Of a stretch of DNA of 64,000 bases, positions 36,939-45,608 are shown one piece after another (the first letter of the stretch is position 1; each line of letters starts with the position of its first letter). A model generated the notes under the pieces. That model searched no databases, had not been told where the DNA came from, and worked only from the letters and a program-made list of their open reading frames with translations. The stretch comes from Sphingomonas sp. 1F27F7B (GTDB lineage: Bacteria > Pseudomonadota > Alphaproteobacteria > Sphingomonadales > Sphingomonadaceae). The position numbers and the translations under genes are program-made. The stretch spans positions 94,306 through 158,305 of the forward strand of contig NZ_SCMK01000013.1 in assembly GCF_005503355.1 (NCBI RefSeq), read 5' to 3'.

Positions 36939-38996
36939 CTACCCCGCCCGCAACAAGCTCACCGCCGCGTCCCGCTCGAACAGGTACAGCGCGATCCGCG
37001 CCGCCTCGCCCCGTGCCGAGTGCAGTGCCCGGTCCTGGTCCTCGAGCAGCCGCGCATCGCCATTCGCCGCCGCGATCAGCGTCGCCAGGCTCTCGGGCGT
37101 CGCCAGCCGGAAGGTCTGCTCGCCCGATTGGCGCGTGCCCAATATCTCGCCCGCACCGCGCAGCTCCAGGTCGCGCTCGGCAATCAGGAAGCCGTCGGTC
37201 GTGTCGCGCATCAGCGCCAGCCGCGCACGCGCGGTCTCGCTCAATTTCTCCCCGCGCAGCAGGATGCAGTGCGACTGCCCCCCGCCCCGCCCCACGCGCC
37301 CGCGCAGCTGGTGGAGCTGGGCCAGCCCGAACCGGTCCGCCGCCTCGATCACGATCAGCGTGGCGTTAGGTACGTCGACCCCCACTTCGATCACCGTGGT
37401 CGCCACCAACGCGCCCAGCTCGCCGCTGGCGAAGCGCGCCATCACCGCGTCCTTCTCGGGCCCCTTCATCCGGCCATGGACCAGCCCGATCTTGTCGCCG
37501 AACCGCGCGGTGAGCATCGCCGCGCGATGCTCGGCGGCAGCCAGGTCGGTCTTCTCGCTCTCCTCCACCAGCGGGCACACCCAATAGGCCTGCTTGCCCG
37601 CATCGAGGTGCCGACCCAGCCCCGCGATCACTGCGTCGAGCTTTTCCTCCGAGATCACCGTCGTCTGGATCGGCTGGCGGCCCGGCGGCATCTCGTCCAG
37701 CCGGCTGACGTCCATCTCGCCATGGCTGGCCAGCTGGAGCGTGCGCGGGATCGGGGTGGCGGTCATCACCAGCAGATGCGGCGGCACCTGCGCCTTGGCC
37801 TGGAGCATAAGCCGCTCGGCCACGCCGAAGCGGTGCTGCTCGTCGACCACCACCAGCCCCAGGTCGCGATAGGCCACGCCCTGCTGGAAGATCGCATGGG
37901 TGCCGACCAATATGTCGATCTCGCCCGCGGCCAGCCCCATCAAAATGGCCTCCCGCGCGCGGCCCTTGTCGCGCCCGGTCAGGATCGCGATGCGCACGTC
38001 GAGCCCGGCGAGCAGGCGCGAGAGATTGTCGTAATGCTGGCGCGCGAGGATCTCGGTGGGAGCCAGCATCGCGCCCTGCGCGCCGGCCTCGGCGGCGATC
38101 AGCAGCGCCATCGTCGCCACCAGCGTCTTGCCCGCGCCGACATCGCCCTGGAGCAGGCGCAGCATCGGCTGGGTCTGCGCCATGTCGCCTTCGGTCTCGC
38201 GGATCGTGCGCGATTGCGCGCCCGTAGGCGTGTAGGGCAGCCGGAGCCGGTCGCGCAGCCGCCCGTCGCCGGTGAGCGGCCGGCCGCGCTTGGCCCGCGC
38301 CTCGCCGCGCACCAGCATCAAGGCGAGCTGGTTGGCGAAGACTTCGTCATAGGCGAGCCGTTCGCGCGCCTTGGCGTCGGCGGGGTCGGCATGGATCCGG
38401 GCCAGCGCTTCCTTCCAGCCGGGCCATTGGCGCCGGCTCTTCAGGCTCGGCTCGATCCATTCCGGCAGCTCGGGCGCGCGCTCGATCGCCTGGGCAGCCA
38501 TCGCCGCGATCCGCTTGGAAGTGATGCCTTCGGAACAGGGATAGATGGCCTCGCGCCCGCCGCCTTCCGCCTCACCGGGCACGGCGACTTCGGGGTGCAC
38601 GATCTGCAACTCCTGGCCATATTGGTCGAGCTTGCCCGAGACCCAGCGCTTCTCGTTCAGGGGCAGCAGCTTCTTGGCCCAGCCCGAATTGCCGCCGAAG
38701 AAGACCAGGCTGACCTGATTGCCGTGCGCGTCCGCCGCCTGCACCCGCGCGGGCGAGCGGGCGCTGCCGCCGAAGCGATATTGCACAGGCGTGAGCTCGA
38801 TCGCGATGATCCGCCCCGCGTCCGACGCCATCAGTACGTCGCGCGGGATCCGGTCGATGAAGCCGGTCGGCAAGTGGAAGGCGACGTCGACGACGCGCGC
38901 CAGGCCCAGCCGCTCGAGCGGACGGGCCAGGGCCGCACCGATCCCCTTGAGCGCCGTCACTTCGGCGAAGAGCGGATTGAGGATTTCGGGGCGCAT
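36939..38996 (-). CDS. recG: ATP-dependent DNA helicase RecG
   Basis: 685 residues; unwinds and remodels stalled replication forks and branched DNA. An N-terminal wedge/OB domain (about 1-190) with LTPVQYRFGGSARSP is followed by helicase motifs: Walker A in GDVGAGKTLVATMA, VLAPTEILARQHY, VGTHAIF, DEQHRFGV (motif II), MTATPIPRTLQLA and the C-terminal QLRGRVGRGG. Normal length and start. Confidence 0.96.
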   Translation of the reverse strand: MRPEILNPLFAEVTALKGIGAALARPLERLGLARVVDVAFHLPTGFIDRIPRDVLMASDAGRIIAIELTPVQYRFGGSARSPARVQAADAHGNQVSLVFFGGNSGWAKKLLPLNEKRWVSGKLDQYGQELQIVHPEVAVPGEAEGGGREAIYPCSEGITSKRIAAMAAQAIERAPELPEWIEPSLKSRRQWPGWKEALARIHADPADAKARERLAYDEVFANQLALMLVRGEARAKRGRPLTGDGRLRDRLRLPYTPTGAQSRTIRETEGDMAQTQPMLRLLQGDVGAGKTLVATMALLIAAEAGAQGAMLAPTEILARQHYDNLSRLLAGLDVRIAILTGRDKGRAREAILMGLAAGEIDILVGTHAIFQQGVAYRDLGLVVVDEQHRFGVAERLMLQAKAQVPPHLLVMTATPIPRTLQLASHGEMDVSRLDEMPPGRQPIQTTVISEEKLDAVIAGLGRHLDAGKQAYWVCPLVEESEKTDLAAAEHRAAMLTARFGDKIGLVHGRMKGPEKDAVMARFASGELGALVATTVIEVGVDVPNATLIVIEAADRFGLAQLHQLRGRVGRGGGQSHCILLRGEKLSETARARLALMRDTTDGFLIAERDLELRGAGEILGTRQSGEQTFRLATPESLATLIAAANGDARLLEDQDRALHSARGEAARIALYLFERDAAVSLLRAG

Positions 38997-39046
38997 GACG
39001 CCCGACCTAGTCCCTGCGATGGTCCGCCGCTAGGGGGCGCGCGGGA

Positions 39047-39265
39047 TCAGGCGGCGCTGCGCACGGGCGCGATCGCCTGGCCGGCCGCCTCGATCGCGGC
39101 ATGGACTTCGATCACGGTCGAGCCGACCACCACTTCGTGCGCGCCGTCGAACGAGAGGACGCCGACATCGGCACCGGCCATGTTGATCGTCGCGACCGTG
39201 CGCACCGCGGCGATGTTCACCAGCATGGGGTCGCCGTTGATCGATTTGAGCATCACGAAACGCAT
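39047..39265 (-). CDS. Small conserved protein, FlbD/YlzI-like sequence
   Basis: 72 residues. The pattern MRFVMLKSINGDPMLVNIAAVRTVATINMA...DGAHEVVVGSTVIEV resembles the small FlbD/YlzI family, which has a basic start, a 'NGD' turn, then alternating strands. The match is weak: no flagellar genes are near. It lies upstream of sdhE on the other strand. It may equally be a sphingomonad-specific protein. Written as possible only. Confidence 0.5.
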   Translation of the reverse strand: MRFVMLKSINGDPMLVNIAAVRTVATINMAGADVGVLSFDGAHEVVVGSTVIEVHAAIEAAGQAIAPVRSAA

Positions 39266-39449
39266 TTGAACCGGCCTCTACGCAAATTGTCTTTCCATCA
39301 TAGGAGGATCGCCGCGCGACCGCGCGGAAATGGCCGATTAAGTTGCGGCTGGCGTTCGTTTGCGCGGCAACCTATCTGGGGAACCGTATCCACCATTTTC
39401 GCCGACACGCATTTCTTTGCGCCGCCGGCCATTTCCCATTGAGGACCGA

Positions 39450-39716
39450 ATGGACCGCGAAATCCGTCTCAAGCGCCTGCGCTTCCGCGCCTGGCACCGC
39501 GGCGTCAAGGAAGCCGATCTGCTGATCGGCGGCTTCTTCGACCGGCATGGCGCCGGCTGGAACAATGCCGAGATGGACCTGTTCGAGGCGCTGCTCGAAG
39601 AGCAGGACGTCGACATCATGGCCTGGGCGATGGGCACCGCGGCGGTGCCGGAACGCTATGTCGGTACGGTAATAACCGCCCTCAAGACATTGAACTACGT
39701 ACCAATTTCTCGCTGA
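39450..39716 (+). CDS. sdhE: Succinate dehydrogenase assembly factor 2 (FAD insertion)
   Basis: 88 residues from the ATG at 39450 with GAGG six bases upstream. The SdhE motif is present: RLRFRAWHRGVKEADLLIGGFF, including the RGxxE core (here RGVKE) that helps attach FAD to SdhA. The rest has the family's helical pattern (FEALLEEQDVDIMAWAMG). It lies six bases before mfd, so the two may be co-transcribed. Confidence 0.92.
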   Translation: MDREIRLKRLRFRAWHRGVKEADLLIGGFFDRHGAGWNNAEMDLFEALLEEQDVDIMAWAMGTAAVPERYVGTVITALKTLNYVPISR

Positions 39717-39722
39717 GTCCGA

Positions 39723-42700
39723 ATGCCCGACCTCAAGACCATCCTTTCCGCGCAAAAGCCCCTCACCCTCTCGGGCGCCCCCGCCGGCTTCCTCCCCTGG
39801 ATGCTGGCCGATCTGGCCCGCACCGGGCGAATGACGGTATTCATCGCGCCCGACGAGGCGGCGATGCGCGCCGTGGCGGGCACCGCACCCTATTTCGCGC
39901 CCGAGCTCGACGTGCTCGCCTTCCCCGCCTGGGACTGCCTGCCCTATGACCGCGCCAGCCCGACCCTGCGCGTCATGGCCGAGCGGCTCGCCACCCTTCA
40001 CGCGCTCCAGGCGATCAGCGACAAGCCCCGCCTGCTGGTCACCACGGTCAACGCCGTCACCCAGCGTACGCTCACGCCCTTCCGCATCCGCCAGCTCGTC
40101 GCCCGGCTCGCACCCGGCGAACGGATCGGCCTCGATCGCCTGTCCGTCTTGCTCCAGGCGAACGGCTATGTCCGCGTCGACACGGTGAACGACGCCGGCG
40201 AATTCGCCGTCCGCGGCGGCCTGGTCGATCTCTTCCCCTCGGGGTCCGAGCAGGCGCTCCGCCTCGATTTCTTCGGCGACGAGATCGAGAGCGTCCGCAC
40301 CTTCGATGCCGCCGATCAGCGCACCACCGGCCGGGTCGACGGCTTCACCCTGCTCCCCGCTTCCGAAGCCCTGCTCGACGAGGAATCGGTCAAGCGCTTC
40401 CGCACCCGCTACCGTGAGAAGTTCGGCGCCACCGCCACCGGCGATCCGCTCTACCAGGCGATCAGCGACGGCCGTCGGCTCGCCGGCATGGAGCATTGGC
40501 TGCCGCTGTTCGAAGAACGGCTGGAGACGCTGTTCGAGCATCTCCCCGGCAACGCGATCCTGATCCGCGACGCGGGCGATGCCGGCGCCGCCGAGGCGCG
40601 GTTCGAAGCCATCGCCGATTATCAATCGAACCGCGTCCGCGCCCAGTCGTCCGATCCGGGCAGCTATCGCCCGCTCGCGGCCGACGCACTCTATCTCGTT
40701 GCGAACGAATGGGAAAAGCGCCTCGCCGATTGGCCGGCGCACGTCAGCACGCCCTTCCACGAGCCCGAGAGCGCCACTGTCCTCGACTTCCAGGTCGACG
40801 GCCCACGCGATTTCGCGCCGGAACGCGCCGCCGGCACCAACGTCTATGAAGCCGTAGTCGAGCACATCGCCAAGCTACGGAAATCAGGCAAGAAACCGGT
40901 CCTCGCCAGCTATTCGAACGGCGCCCGCGAGCGCCTGACCGGCCTGCTCGCCGATCACGGCCTCAAGGCTGCCCGCAAGGCCGAGAGCTGGCATGAGGCG
41001 ATGGGCGTCGCCGACAGCGCGGTCGCGATGATCGTGCTGCCGCTCGATCACGGCTTCTCCGCCCCCGACGTGGCGGTGCTCACCGAGCAGGACATGCTGG
41101 GCGATCGCCTGGTCCGTCGCTCCAGGCGCCGCAAGTCGACCGACGCCTTCCTCAACGAACTGGCGACACTCTCCCCCGGCGATCTGGTCGTGCACGTCGA
41201 TCACGGCATCGGCCGCTATGAGGGGCTCACCCAGATCCCGGTGCAAAAGGCGCCGCACGACTGCGTGGCGCTCACCTATGCGGGCGGCGACAAGCTCTAC
41301 GTCCCGGTCGAGAATCTCGAGGTCCTGAGCCGCTACGGCGCGGGCGAAGAGGGCGCGACGCTCGACAAGCTGGGCGGCGAGGCCTGGCAGCGGCGCAAGA
41401 GCCGCATGAAGGAGCGCATCCGCGAGATCGCGGGCGAGCTCATCGCCACCGCCGCCAAGCGCGCCACTCGCCCCGCCGAAGTCGCCGAGCCCGATGCCGG
41501 CGGCTATCCCGCCTTTGTCGATCGCTTCCCCTATGAGGAGACCGACGACCAGGACCGCGCGATCGGCGACGTGCTCGAGGATCTGGCCGCCGGCCGCCCG
41601 ATGGACCGGCTGATCGTCGGCGATGTGGGCTTCGGCAAGACCGAGGTGGCGCTGCGCGCCGCCTTCGTCGCGGCGATGGCGGGCATGCAGGTCGCGGTGG
41701 TCTGCCCCACCACGCTGCTCGCACGCCAGCATTTCAACAACTTCACCCAGCGTTTCGAAGGCTTCCCGATCAAGGTCGGCCGCCTCTCGCGCCTCGTCGG
41801 CACCACCGAGACCAAGGCGACCAGGGACGGCGCCGCCGACGGCACGATCGACATCGTGGTCGGCACGCATGCCGTCCTCGCCAAGGGCGTCGAGTTCAAG
41901 CGGCTCGGCCTCGTCATCGTCGACGAGGAGCAGCGCTTCGGCGTCACCCACAAGGAACGGCTGAAGGCGATGAAGGCGGACGTCCACGTCCTCACCCTCA
42001 CCGCAACACCGATCCCGCGCACCCTCCAGATGGCGATGTCGGGCCTGCGCGAGCTGTCGGTGATCCAGACCCCGCCGGTCGATCGCCTGGCGGTGCGCAC
42101 CTATGTGATGCCCTGGGATCCGGTGGTGCTGCGCGAGGCGCTGCTGCGCGAACATTATCGTGGCGGCCAGGCCTATTTCGTCACGCCGCGCATCTCGGAC
42201 CTGCCGGAGATCGAGGAGTTTCTGCGGAACGACGTGCCCGAGATCCGCTATGTCATCGCGCACGGCCAGATGGCGGCGGGCGAAGTCGAGGAGCGCATGT
42301 CCGCCTTCTACGACCGCAAATACGACCTGCTCGTCTCGACCACGATCATCGAGAGCGGCATCGACATCCCCAGCGCCAACACGCTGATCATCAACCGCGC
42401 CGACAAGTTCGGCCTCGCCCAGCTCTATCAGTTGCGCGGCCGGGTCGGGCGCTCCAAGACCCGCGCCTATGCCTATCTGACCACGCCCGCCCAGCGCCTG
42501 ATGACCGAAGCGGCGGAGAAGCGGCTCAAGGTGCTCTCCGATCTGGAATCGCTGGGCGCCGGCTTCCAGCTCGCCAGCCACGATCTCGACATCCGCGGCG
42601 CGGGCAATCTGCTCGGCGACGAGCAGTCCGGCCATATCAAGGAAGTCGGCTATGAACTCTACCAGTCGATGCTGGAGGAGGCGATCCTCGACGCCAAGGC

Positions 42701-43178
42701 CGGCGGGCTGCGCGACGAGCGCCCCCGCGACCTGAGCCCCCAGATCACCGTCGACGCGCCGATCATGATCCCCGAGGACTATGTCCCCGATCTCGACCTG
42801 CGCATGGGCCTGTATCGCCGCCTCAACGAAGTGGAGGACCGCGCCGGCATCGAAGCCTTCGCCGCCGAGCTGATCGACCGGTTCGGCAAGCTGCCCGAGG
42901 CGACCGAGAACCTCATCACGCTGATCGAGGCCAAGCTCAATGCCAAACGGGCATGCATCGCCAAGCTCGATGTCGGCCCCAAGGGTGCGCTGGTCAGCTT
43001 CCATGACGACAAGTTCCCGAGCGTCGAGGGGCTGCTCGCCTATGTCGACAAGCTGGAGGGAACCGCGAAGCTGCGGCCCGACATGAAGCTGGTCATCACG
43101 CGTGCCTGGGCGACGCCCCAGGCCCGGCTCAACGGCGCGCTCCAGCTCTCGCGGGGGCTTGCCAAGGCGGCAGGATAG
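39723..43178 (+). CDS. mfd: Transcription-repair coupling factor
   Basis: 1151 residues; removes stalled RNA polymerase from DNA lesions and recruits UvrA. An N-terminal UvrB-like region (about 1-330) precedes the RNA-polymerase interaction domain (LSPGDLVVHVDHGIGRYEGL, near 485-505). The translocase carries Walker A GDVGFGKTEVALRAA, VVCPTTLLARQHF, VDEEQRFGV, TLTATPIPRTLQMAMSG, and QLRGRVGRS. The TRCF C-terminal domain follows (DLRMGLYRRL). Length typical. It ends just before a decayed IS region. Confidence 0.97.
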   Translation: MPDLKTILSAQKPLTLSGAPAGFLPWMLADLARTGRMTVFIAPDEAAMRAVAGTAPYFAPELDVLAFPAWDCLPYDRASPTLRVMAERLATLHALQAISDKPRLLVTTVNAVTQRTLTPFRIRQLVARLAPGERIGLDRLSVLLQANGYVRVDTVNDAGEFAVRGGLVDLFPSGSEQALRLDFFGDEIESVRTFDAADQRTTGRVDGFTLLPASEALLDEESVKRFRTRYREKFGATATGDPLYQAISDGRRLAGMEHWLPLFEERLETLFEHLPGNAILIRDAGDAGAAEARFEAIADYQSNRVRAQSSDPGSYRPLAADALYLVANEWEKRLADWPAHVSTPFHEPESATVLDFQVDGPRDFAPERAAGTNVYEAVVEHIAKLRKSGKKPVLASYSNGARERLTGLLADHGLKAARKAESWHEAMGVADSAVAMIVLPLDHGFSAPDVAVLTEQDMLGDRLVRRSRRRKSTDAFLNELATLSPGDLVVHVDHGIGRYEGLTQIPVQKAPHDCVALTYAGGDKLYVPVENLEVLSRYGAGEEGATLDKLGGEAWQRRKSRMKERIREIAGELIATAAKRATRPAEVAEPDAGGYPAFVDRFPYEETDDQDRAIGDVLEDLAAGRPMDRLIVGDVGFGKTEVALRAAFVAAMAGMQVAVVCPTTLLARQHFNNFTQRFEGFPIKVGRLSRLVGTTETKATRDGAADGTIDIVVGTHAVLAKGVEFKRLGLVIVDEEQRFGVTHKERLKAMKADVHVLTLTATPIPRTLQMAMSGLRELSVIQTPPVDRLAVRTYVMPWDPVVLREALLREHYRGGQAYFVTPRISDLPEIEEFLRNDVPEIRYVIAHGQMAAGEVEERMSAFYDRKYDLLVSTTIIESGIDIPSANTLIINRADKFGLAQLYQLRGRVGRSKTRAYAYLTTPAQRLMTEAAEKRLKVLSDLESLGAGFQLASHDLDIRGAGNLLGDEQSGHIKEVGYELYQSMLEEAILDAKAGGLRDERPRDLSPQITVDAPIMIPEDYVPDLDLRMGLYRRLNEVEDRAGIEAFAAELIDRFGKLPEATENLITLIEAKLNAKRACIAKLDVGPKGALVSFHDDKFPSVEGLLAYVDKLEGTAKLRPDMKLVITRAWATPQARLNGALQLSRGLAKAAG

Positions 43179-43189
43179 ACGATCGGGAC

Positions 43190-43450
43190 CAATAGTTGCA
43201 CCGTAGAGGCACGCGGGACGCGGGGCTGAGACTCACAACCACCAGATAAAGGCTGCGGCGAGATGCGCGCTCCCGGCAAAGACGACGGAGAACCGGTGGT
43301 GGCGGGTGGCGAGGCGCCGGCAATCTTCGAGACGGAGAACATCCGCCGGCCCCTGGATGGAAGGCGACGCTATCCCGTTGTTTTGACGTGAAGTTGTAAC
43401 ACCTTCGCGAACCGTCGATTTGAAATATCGACAACGAGCGCACCTCACGT
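43190..43450 (-). mobile_element. Fragment of an IS5-type transposase (C-terminal part)
   Basis: Right after mfd, on the minus strand, a frame ending at 43233 reads VLRLEDCRRLATRHHRFSVVFAGSAHLAAAFIWWL. This is the shape of the C-terminal end of IS5-group transposases (helix, WRRxATRYxx, then LAAxVIWWL). The part upstream of it does not match a transposase, and no complete element is present. With the sequences around 44100-44345 it suggests decayed IS DNA flanking an AT-richer patch. Confidence 0.45.
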
Positions 43451-43551
43451 CACGCCCTCGAAATATTCCAGATAGACAATTCCATTCGATGCGTTCGACT
43501 TGACAACCAACCTATCAGCTGGCCCGCTCACGTGTCATGCATGGAGGCACT

Positions 43552-44091
43552 ATGTCCTTTTTGGCAAAAATCCTTTTGCTTCTCTCCGCGTGCTTCTTGA
43601 TGACCGCAAGCGCTTCGACTCGGACTTTGCCTACCTACTATTAGGTCTCGCTGCAGATCGAACGCGATGGCAGGATCATCGGGAAACCCAATCTCATTAT
43701 GACGCCCGGCGCTTCCGCGATCATGACGTCAACCAACGGTGGCTACTCGCTGCGGACATCGGCAGGAACCGATGGAGGAATCAAGACTTCATCCATCAAT
43801 GTTACTACGGAACTTTACTTCTCCAATAACGGCCGGTGGGAACTCGTCGCGACACCAAACATCTTCGCAACGATCGGGCGAAGTGCTGACATGACTTACA
43901 AGACCCCGAAGTACGGCAACATAGTTTTGACGTACAATGTAGAGATCGTGAATACGTTAGCCACAAATGTTACATCGTGGGGAAAGAATGCTAGTTCGGA
44001 AAAGCGCATTTCCGAGTGGAAGTCAGCCATGAAGAAGCCGGTCTCTTCTATGTCTGTTAGAAAAAAACCAGGTAATCAAGATTTGTTGTAG
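43552..44091 (+). pseudogene. Exported-protein gene interrupted by an in-frame TAG
   Basis: GGAGG lies 4 bases before the ATG at 43552. The first 21 codons form a good signal peptide (MSFLAKILLLLSACFLMTASA). Codon 31 is TAG (43642-43644); the same frame then stays open to the stop at 44091 and reads a coherent 148-residue domain (SLQIERDGRIIGKPNLIMTP, GGYSLRTSAGTDGG, TTELYFSNNGRWELVATPNI, TWGKNASSEKRISEWKS). The internal ATG at 43699 could start a shorter 130-residue protein without a signal. The likely history is a nonsense mutation in an acquired gene. Base composition is clearly poorer in GC than its neighbours. I do not recognise the family. Confidence 0.6.
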
Positions 44092-44652
44092 CCCCTGCTC
44101 GGCGGTAAGGTGCTGCTCCGCCGGTCCAATCTGCTGCTCAGATGAAACCAACTGCCCGGGTCAGCGCTGCTGCAGCGATCCTCCGGTGTAATGATCCCGA
44201 GAGCCTTCCGGGTCGATCCCGGCAGGCTCCGGTATATGAGCCAGGTGATCGCGCTCACGCTCGCCAAAACCCGTCGATCATCGCAGCGTAAGATGAATGT
44301 CGACTTTGGCTGTCGATATCGGGACCATTGGGTTGAGGACTCATGTAAATCATTGATTTTCCTGGAGGCCAGACTTTCATTCGCCATCCCCGCTTTCGCG
44401 GGATGAGGGGAGCGGGAATATGCGCCCCCAACCTGGCGCCCACGCCTCCCGCGCTCCCGGTATTTTTGCGTAGTTGCGCATACTGGAACAGCGTTCAGGA
44501 TAGAGGCGGAATGGTGCCGCTCGGCGCGATGCCCGGGGCCGGCCTGCCATGGGGGACGGGTGGCCCCGGATCATCGTACGGCTTCGTCGTGTTGAAGCCC
44601 GATTTGGCAGGTTTCGTGTTGAACCGAGTAGAGCAAGGCTGCGTATCTGGCC
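44092..44652. other. Decayed gene-free patch with a repeat motif and a short palindrome
   Basis: No convincing gene. On the minus strand around 44190-44290 a short frame (DDRRVLASVSAITWLI) weakly recalls the N-terminal part of IS5 transposases. The 14-base motif GGTTGAGGACTCAT occurs at 44331-44344 and also at 10928-10941 next to the REP cluster. A REP-like hairpin (CATCCCCGC with GCGGG-ATG) lies at about 44385-44405. Further short inverted repeats follow around 44405-44450. Probably a mix of IS remnants and repeats. Confidence 0.4.
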
Positions 44653-45222
44653 GTGACACATGGGATTGAAGCAGGCGAGACCCGGAAAGGGTCCGCTCGT
44701 GAGGAGCGAGGCTTGAGGGAGCCGGACAGTTTCGAGCAACGCCGATTGTTGACCGAAGCGATGGCCCGGTTGTCGCATGCGACCTCGATCGACGAACTGG
44801 TCACGGTACTACGCGAATGCGCCCGCACCATTGCACGGTGCGATGGCGTGACGGTCATTCGCCGCGAGGGCGATAGCGTCGCCTATGTCGCAGAGGATGC
44901 GATGACACCCCTCTTGGCGGGCGAGCGCTTTCCGATCGAGAACTGCATCTCGGGCCTCGCGATCCTCGAGGCGCGCCCGATCCACATCCCCGACATCTAT
45001 GACGACCCGCGCGTTCCGGTGGACGCCTACCGGCCAACCTTCGTGCGCAGCATGTCAATGTATCCGATCGGGCTGATGGGGCCGAGCATGGCGATGGGCG
45101 CCTATTGGGCGGCAGCAGGACCGATCGATCCCGGCACCAGCGCGCTGCTCGCCAGCCTTGCCCGCTATGCCGGCGTCACGCTGGGCCGCGTCACCGATGG
45201 CAAGGGTGCCGATCCGGCCTGA
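44653..45222 (+). CDS. Stand-alone GAF-domain protein
   Basis: 189 residues from a GTG at 44653; TTG at 44712 or ATG at 44761 are alternatives. The body is a GAF fold: LTEAMARLSHATSIDELVTVLRECARTIA, CDGVTVIRREGDSVAYVAED, ERFPIENCISGLAILEARPIHIPDIYDDPRVP, FVRSMSMYPIGLMGPSMAMGAYWAA. This version normally leads a sensor kinase but here ends after the GAF. No TM segment. It may sense a small ligand and act through a partner; the nearest signalling gene is the GGDEF/EAL protein at 45605. Confidence 0.78.
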   Translation: MTHGIEAGETRKGSAREERGLREPDSFEQRRLLTEAMARLSHATSIDELVTVLRECARTIARCDGVTVIRREGDSVAYVAEDAMTPLLAGERFPIENCISGLAILEARPIHIPDIYDDPRVPVDAYRPTFVRSMSMYPIGLMGPSMAMGAYWAAAGPIDPGTSALLASLARYAGVTLGRVTDGKGADPA

Positions 45223-45224
45223 CT

Positions 45225-45608
45225 TCAACGCAGCACGAGGCTGTCTTCCCGCTCTTCCTCGAGCTCGTCGGTCGCGAACTTCTCGCGCTGCATGCTGAAG
45301 CCGCCGTGCAGCCAGTCCACTTTCCAGCTGCCGCTTGCCTCGACACCCTGATCGTCCACGCTGCCTTCGTAGAAGACGGCATGGTTCCAGCGCCCATGAT
45401 ATTGTTTCACGAACTGGATTCGCGCGCCGTCGCGGCGCCCCGCCACCGTGGCGCTGCGTATGCCGTCCTGTCCGTCCCGCTCGCTGATGCTGCCCGAGAA
45501 GACGCCCCCGGCTTCCTCGAGCAGGGCGATGAAGCCATTCTCCTGCACGTCGGCATGGCTGACGTAGCGGCCGTACCAGACGCCGCTCAAATCGCGCGGA
45601 TCGCTCAC
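45225..45608 (-). CDS. Small beta-rich cytoplasmic protein
   Basis: 127 residues from a GTG at 45608, which overlaps the stop of the GGDEF/EAL gene (GTGA). Segments such as LSGVWYGRYVSHADVQENGFIALLEE, GVFSGSISERDG, ARIQFVKQYHGRWNHAVFYEGSVDDQGVEASGSWKVDWLHGGFSM suggest a lipocalin-like barrel, ending with an acidic tail (DELEEEREDS). No signal peptide. Unknown function; coupling to the c-di-GMP gene is the best clue. Confidence 0.7.
   Translation of the reverse strand: MSDPRDLSGVWYGRYVSHADVQENGFIALLEEAGGVFSGSISERDGQDGIRSATVAGRRDGARIQFVKQYHGRWNHAVFYEGSVDDQGVEASGSWKVDWLHGGFSMQREKFATDELEEEREDSLVLR

Noticed and set aside
40884..43004. A 706-residue minus-strand frame inside mfd
   Set aside because: Shadow of mfd; all helicase motifs are on the plus strand.
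43642..43644. TAG as a pyrrolysine or suppressed codon
   Set aside because: No pyl genes are visible and the lineage is not known for it; the gene lies in a decayed IS-flanked patch, so a nonsense mutation is simpler.
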